Shown piece by piece: positions 61,331-64,000 of a stretch of 64,000 nucleotides of DNA (its first letter is position 1; the number at the start of each line of letters is the position of its first letter). The stretch comes from Phorcus lineatus. Taxonomy: Eukaryota; Mollusca; Gastropoda; Trochida; Trochidae. The position numbers and the translations under genes were made by a program. The stretch spans positions 43,781,220-43,845,219 of the forward strand of contig OV121089.1 of NCBI GenBank assembly GCA_921293015.1, written 5' to 3'. Under the pieces are notes generated by a model, which saw only the letters and a program-made list of their open reading frames with translations, did no database searches and was not told the DNA's origin.

Positions 61331-63494
61331 TCATTCTCTCTTGTCCACGCCAACGTAGTGATCATTCTCCGGATGGAGAAATGCACTCTTCTCCAGTTTC
61401 ACCGGAATCTTAAACAAAATTTCGAAATGTAGAATTAACCTTATTTGCTGAAGACTTTGAAGTCCTTTTTGGCAATAGAAATCAACTTGCATTGTATCGT
61501 ATATCAGCGTTATCAATGTGCAAGTTAAATATCTTATGATATATACTGCATGTATACACAATCCCTCAACACAAATTTAACGTCCAAAAATTAATATTAT
61601 TGACATTTCTATGTGTATGAATTCAAATGTTAATTTAATTGAAAATTTCTTGAAAGTCAAAAAGAGAAGGACGAAGTTTGTTTCTTAAAGAGTCTCCCTA
61701 AAACGCATTAATGCTTGTTGGAACATCGATGGAACAGCAATAGGTTTACCCAAAGGAAATCTGCTCACCTCTGTATCCGGTGCTACCAGAAATCGGCACC
61801 TCTGCAATAAGACGACCACAGCCTCCTTGAATTCAAGCAAACCAAGCCTCTTTCCGAGACAATTCCTGCGTCCGATACCGAAAGGCAGCCATTTGTAATC
61901 ATGGAGTTCAGATTTGTTCTCCGGGAGAAATCTGAAACATTCATACAGGGTTACTAAATAGAAAATGTTTTCAATTAATGAATAATTAACTGTCAATTAT
62001 TCTTTAGGGCAAAGTTTCCGCTGGACACCATTCAATGTCTTAGGGTTATTGTCACACTAGTAACTAAGCCAAGCTTTTGGACAAACTCGTAATAATTACG
62101 TTCACAAAATTTTAGACATAACGGAGATTTAGATGTGTATGAAAATGATCAACTATAGACTAAAAAGATAAATCAGCAACAAAGTTTCAACATTCAGAAT
62201 ATATTATCATAGCAAAAACGTTAAACATCAATAAGAATGTTAACAGCTGAGATTTCTGATGTATGAAAGAAGACTGTGAAAGTAACTATCAGATGTAATA
62301 GAATGAAAACCTTACATTTTAAGAAAGAAAATTTCATTCTGAAAGTTATTATTTTTGTTTAACTTTGTATCTGACTTTTGGTCAAGAGTCACTAATTACA
62401 GAAGTATGAAACTTTATAAAGTATAGAAAATTCACAAAGACGAGGGGGAAAAATTCCAAAAAAGTTGTCTGGGCAGTGTTTACTGTATGATCCTTATTGA
62501 GCAAAGAGTAGCATAAAAACAGACTGAATCCAAAATGTATTCAAAACCGTTTGATACCTTTTTTGTCAACCAAATTCTTCCTTATTTCGCTAGATATATA
62601 GTTGAGATAATATGAGGTTTCAAGAGCAGTTCACTTGTTCTATCGTGGCTGTTAGTATTATTACAGGGAGAAAACCCGCAACATCATTGTGGTTACGCAT
62701 TGCGGTGAAACCTGCGACCGTCCGCTGCAACTAGCGAATCTGGGGTTGTTATTGCACTGATGCTGCACTGAAATTCAATGTAGCATCAGTGCACCGTGTG
62801 TAGTAGTTCTCTACTGCAGACAAAGTTGCATATTGCTCGATAAAAGATTTTTGATATGTTCAAGTCAACTTGGTATCACAAAAGCTAATTTTGACATTTG
62901 TTACCTAAAGTTAAACACATAATTTCTGCACAAGGACTAAAGTTAGTGGCATTACAAGTTCAGTTAATAGTTCTAAATGTTAGTCAAGTTATTCTCACGT
63001 TCAAACAGCCTCACATTTTCGTTTTTGAAATAGTAGTAATAATAATAATATAAAAGTTATTATTCTATTACTATTCATAAACGATAGAAGGCCAGTGAAA
63101 CGGTTTAGCAGGTCGGGAGTTTTTAGACCACTTCATGAAACTTCTTTACTCTCCTGGTCATGTTCAGTATACTATGATACAAGCAGGAAAAGTGACATCA
63201 AGTGTGTATCAATTCAACTTTAAAAGCAATGTCCTTAAGAAAAAAATCAAACACATAAGGAAAAAGTATGCTTAATAGGGATAAATTTATCCCAACTAAT
63301 CAATTCAGAAATAGATCTCTTAAACAATCATTTTCATAAGATTAGAGTGGAAGTAGATGTACCTGTCGGGGTCAAACTTGTCGGCATGAGGCCACACGTC
63401 CTTTTGCAAAGCGAAGGTGGGAATGACAACACTCATTCCGGCTGGAATATGGTAACCATTAATCGCGATATCTTGCTTCGGCTTTGGAGATAAC
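61331..63494 (-). CDS. Second CYP3-clan cytochrome P450, C-terminal exons (partial)
   Basis: Three minus-strand exons are visible in transcript order: 63363-63494, 61769-61931 and 61331-61408 (stop TGA). They give 123 aa with in-frame GT–AG junctions. The first ends KFDPDR (PERF position). The second carries FGIGRRNCLGKRL with the haem Cys, and the last is IPVKLEKSAFLHPEN…DKRE. The last two exons are exactly as long (163 and 78 nt) and in the same phase as those of the complete P450 at 50.9-59.4 kb, so the two are paralogues. Proline after the glycines is replaced by Arg (GIGRRNC versus GIGPRNC). The upstream exons, including the I-helix and anchor, lie beyond the right edge. Confidence 0.92.
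62610..62832 (-). mobile_element. SINE copy 3, decayed
   Basis: CTGTTAGTATTATTACAGGGAG, ATTGCGGTGAAACCTGCGA and AGTTCTCTACTGCAGACAAAG (short excerpts) align with the SINE body of 33050-33353. No head and no clear target duplication are seen. It lies in an intron of the second P450. Confidence 0.65.
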
Positions 63495-64000
63495 CTGTGA
63501 ATATAAAAATCAAAAGTGTAGATGGAATATTTTCATGAACGTATGAAATCGTTAATAAAGCCATATCTCGATAGGTTTAAGAAGACTTTTATTCCTGTAG
63601 TCGGAGAAAACAAGCCAAGTTCATACTATTCCAAAAATGTTACCAACTCTGTAAGGATATAATGTCCTTGCGAGAGATTGAAAGTTAGAATAACGCCCCT
63701 GCAGCGTTACAGGTAACTACCTAGAATATACGGTTCAAAAGTTACCCATAAAATTCATTATCTTATGACACAAACTATCATTCAATTAGAAAAAAATCAC
63801 CAAAATAAGAGCAAATAACTTATTTTCAACACATCGAATTCAAGAAAATGTCTCAAAGGTTGTAATAGGAAGTAGTTGTAAATCTAAAAACGAAACAGCT
63901 GAAACCCAAGATGAATAAGTATGGCTCATATTTGTTTATCGCACAAGTTCACAAATGATTGCATTCAAATGAAACATGGAACATAATCAAAATCCTTAGC
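63495..64000. other. Intron of the second P450, to the window edge
   Basis: No further P450 exon (the K-helix ExxR exon would be next upstream) is seen before the edge. The sequence is AT-rich and otherwise featureless. Confidence 0.5.

Overview
The window is animal nuclear DNA: AT-rich, with short exons bounded by GT–AG introns, SINEs with target-site duplications, several MITE families and a decayed Tc1/mariner transposase. The gene set (a secreted F5/8C–PAN lectin-like protein, CST subunit STN1, a 3-beta-HSD-like SDR, two CYP3-clan P450s) and the style of the SINE (a tRNA head with a GTGAG-type tail next to 'TTAACGCCGC') suggest a mollusc. That taxon is an inference; no rRNA or mitochondrial marker is present to confirm it.

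Layout. 1-7.6 kb: a palindromic MITE, the 5' coding exon of a probable rhodanese-domain gene (minus strand, running off the left edge), two weak orphan exon candidates, and a TTAA-flanked MITE. 7.6-22.5 kb: three head-to-tail copies of a ~4.95 kb unit. Each copy holds an intact signal-peptide first exon with a splice donor. The right border of the array falls inside a Tc1/mariner fossil (22.4-24.0 kb). 20.75-30.1 kb: the single-copy remainder of that secreted gene (F5/8C or fucolectin-type domain, then a PAN/apple domain), with all introns in phase 1. 30-36 kb: degenerate tandem repeats, a SINE and a second copy of the TTAA MITE.

36.2-48.3 kb: a complete nine-exon STN1 gene on the minus strand (362 aa), which I assembled by hand with every exon junction in frame. 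A complete 3-beta-HSD-like gene (plus strand, five coding exons, 395 aa) lies antisense inside one STN1 intron. 50.9-59.4 kb: a complete 14-exon CYP3-clan cytochrome P450 (513 aa). 61.3-64 kb: the last three exons of a second, convergent CYP3-clan gene, whose 5' part lies beyond the right edge.

The genes do not form one pathway. STN1 acts in telomere C-strand maintenance. The P450s and the SDR probably act in lipid, steroid or xenobiotic oxidation. The lectin-like protein is probably secreted and may act in recognition or immunity. The most unusual structure is the triplicated signal-peptide exon (with its presumed promoter) upstream of one lectin body. Next are the nested HSD gene with its duplicated 3' splice site and the relics of P450 exon 10.
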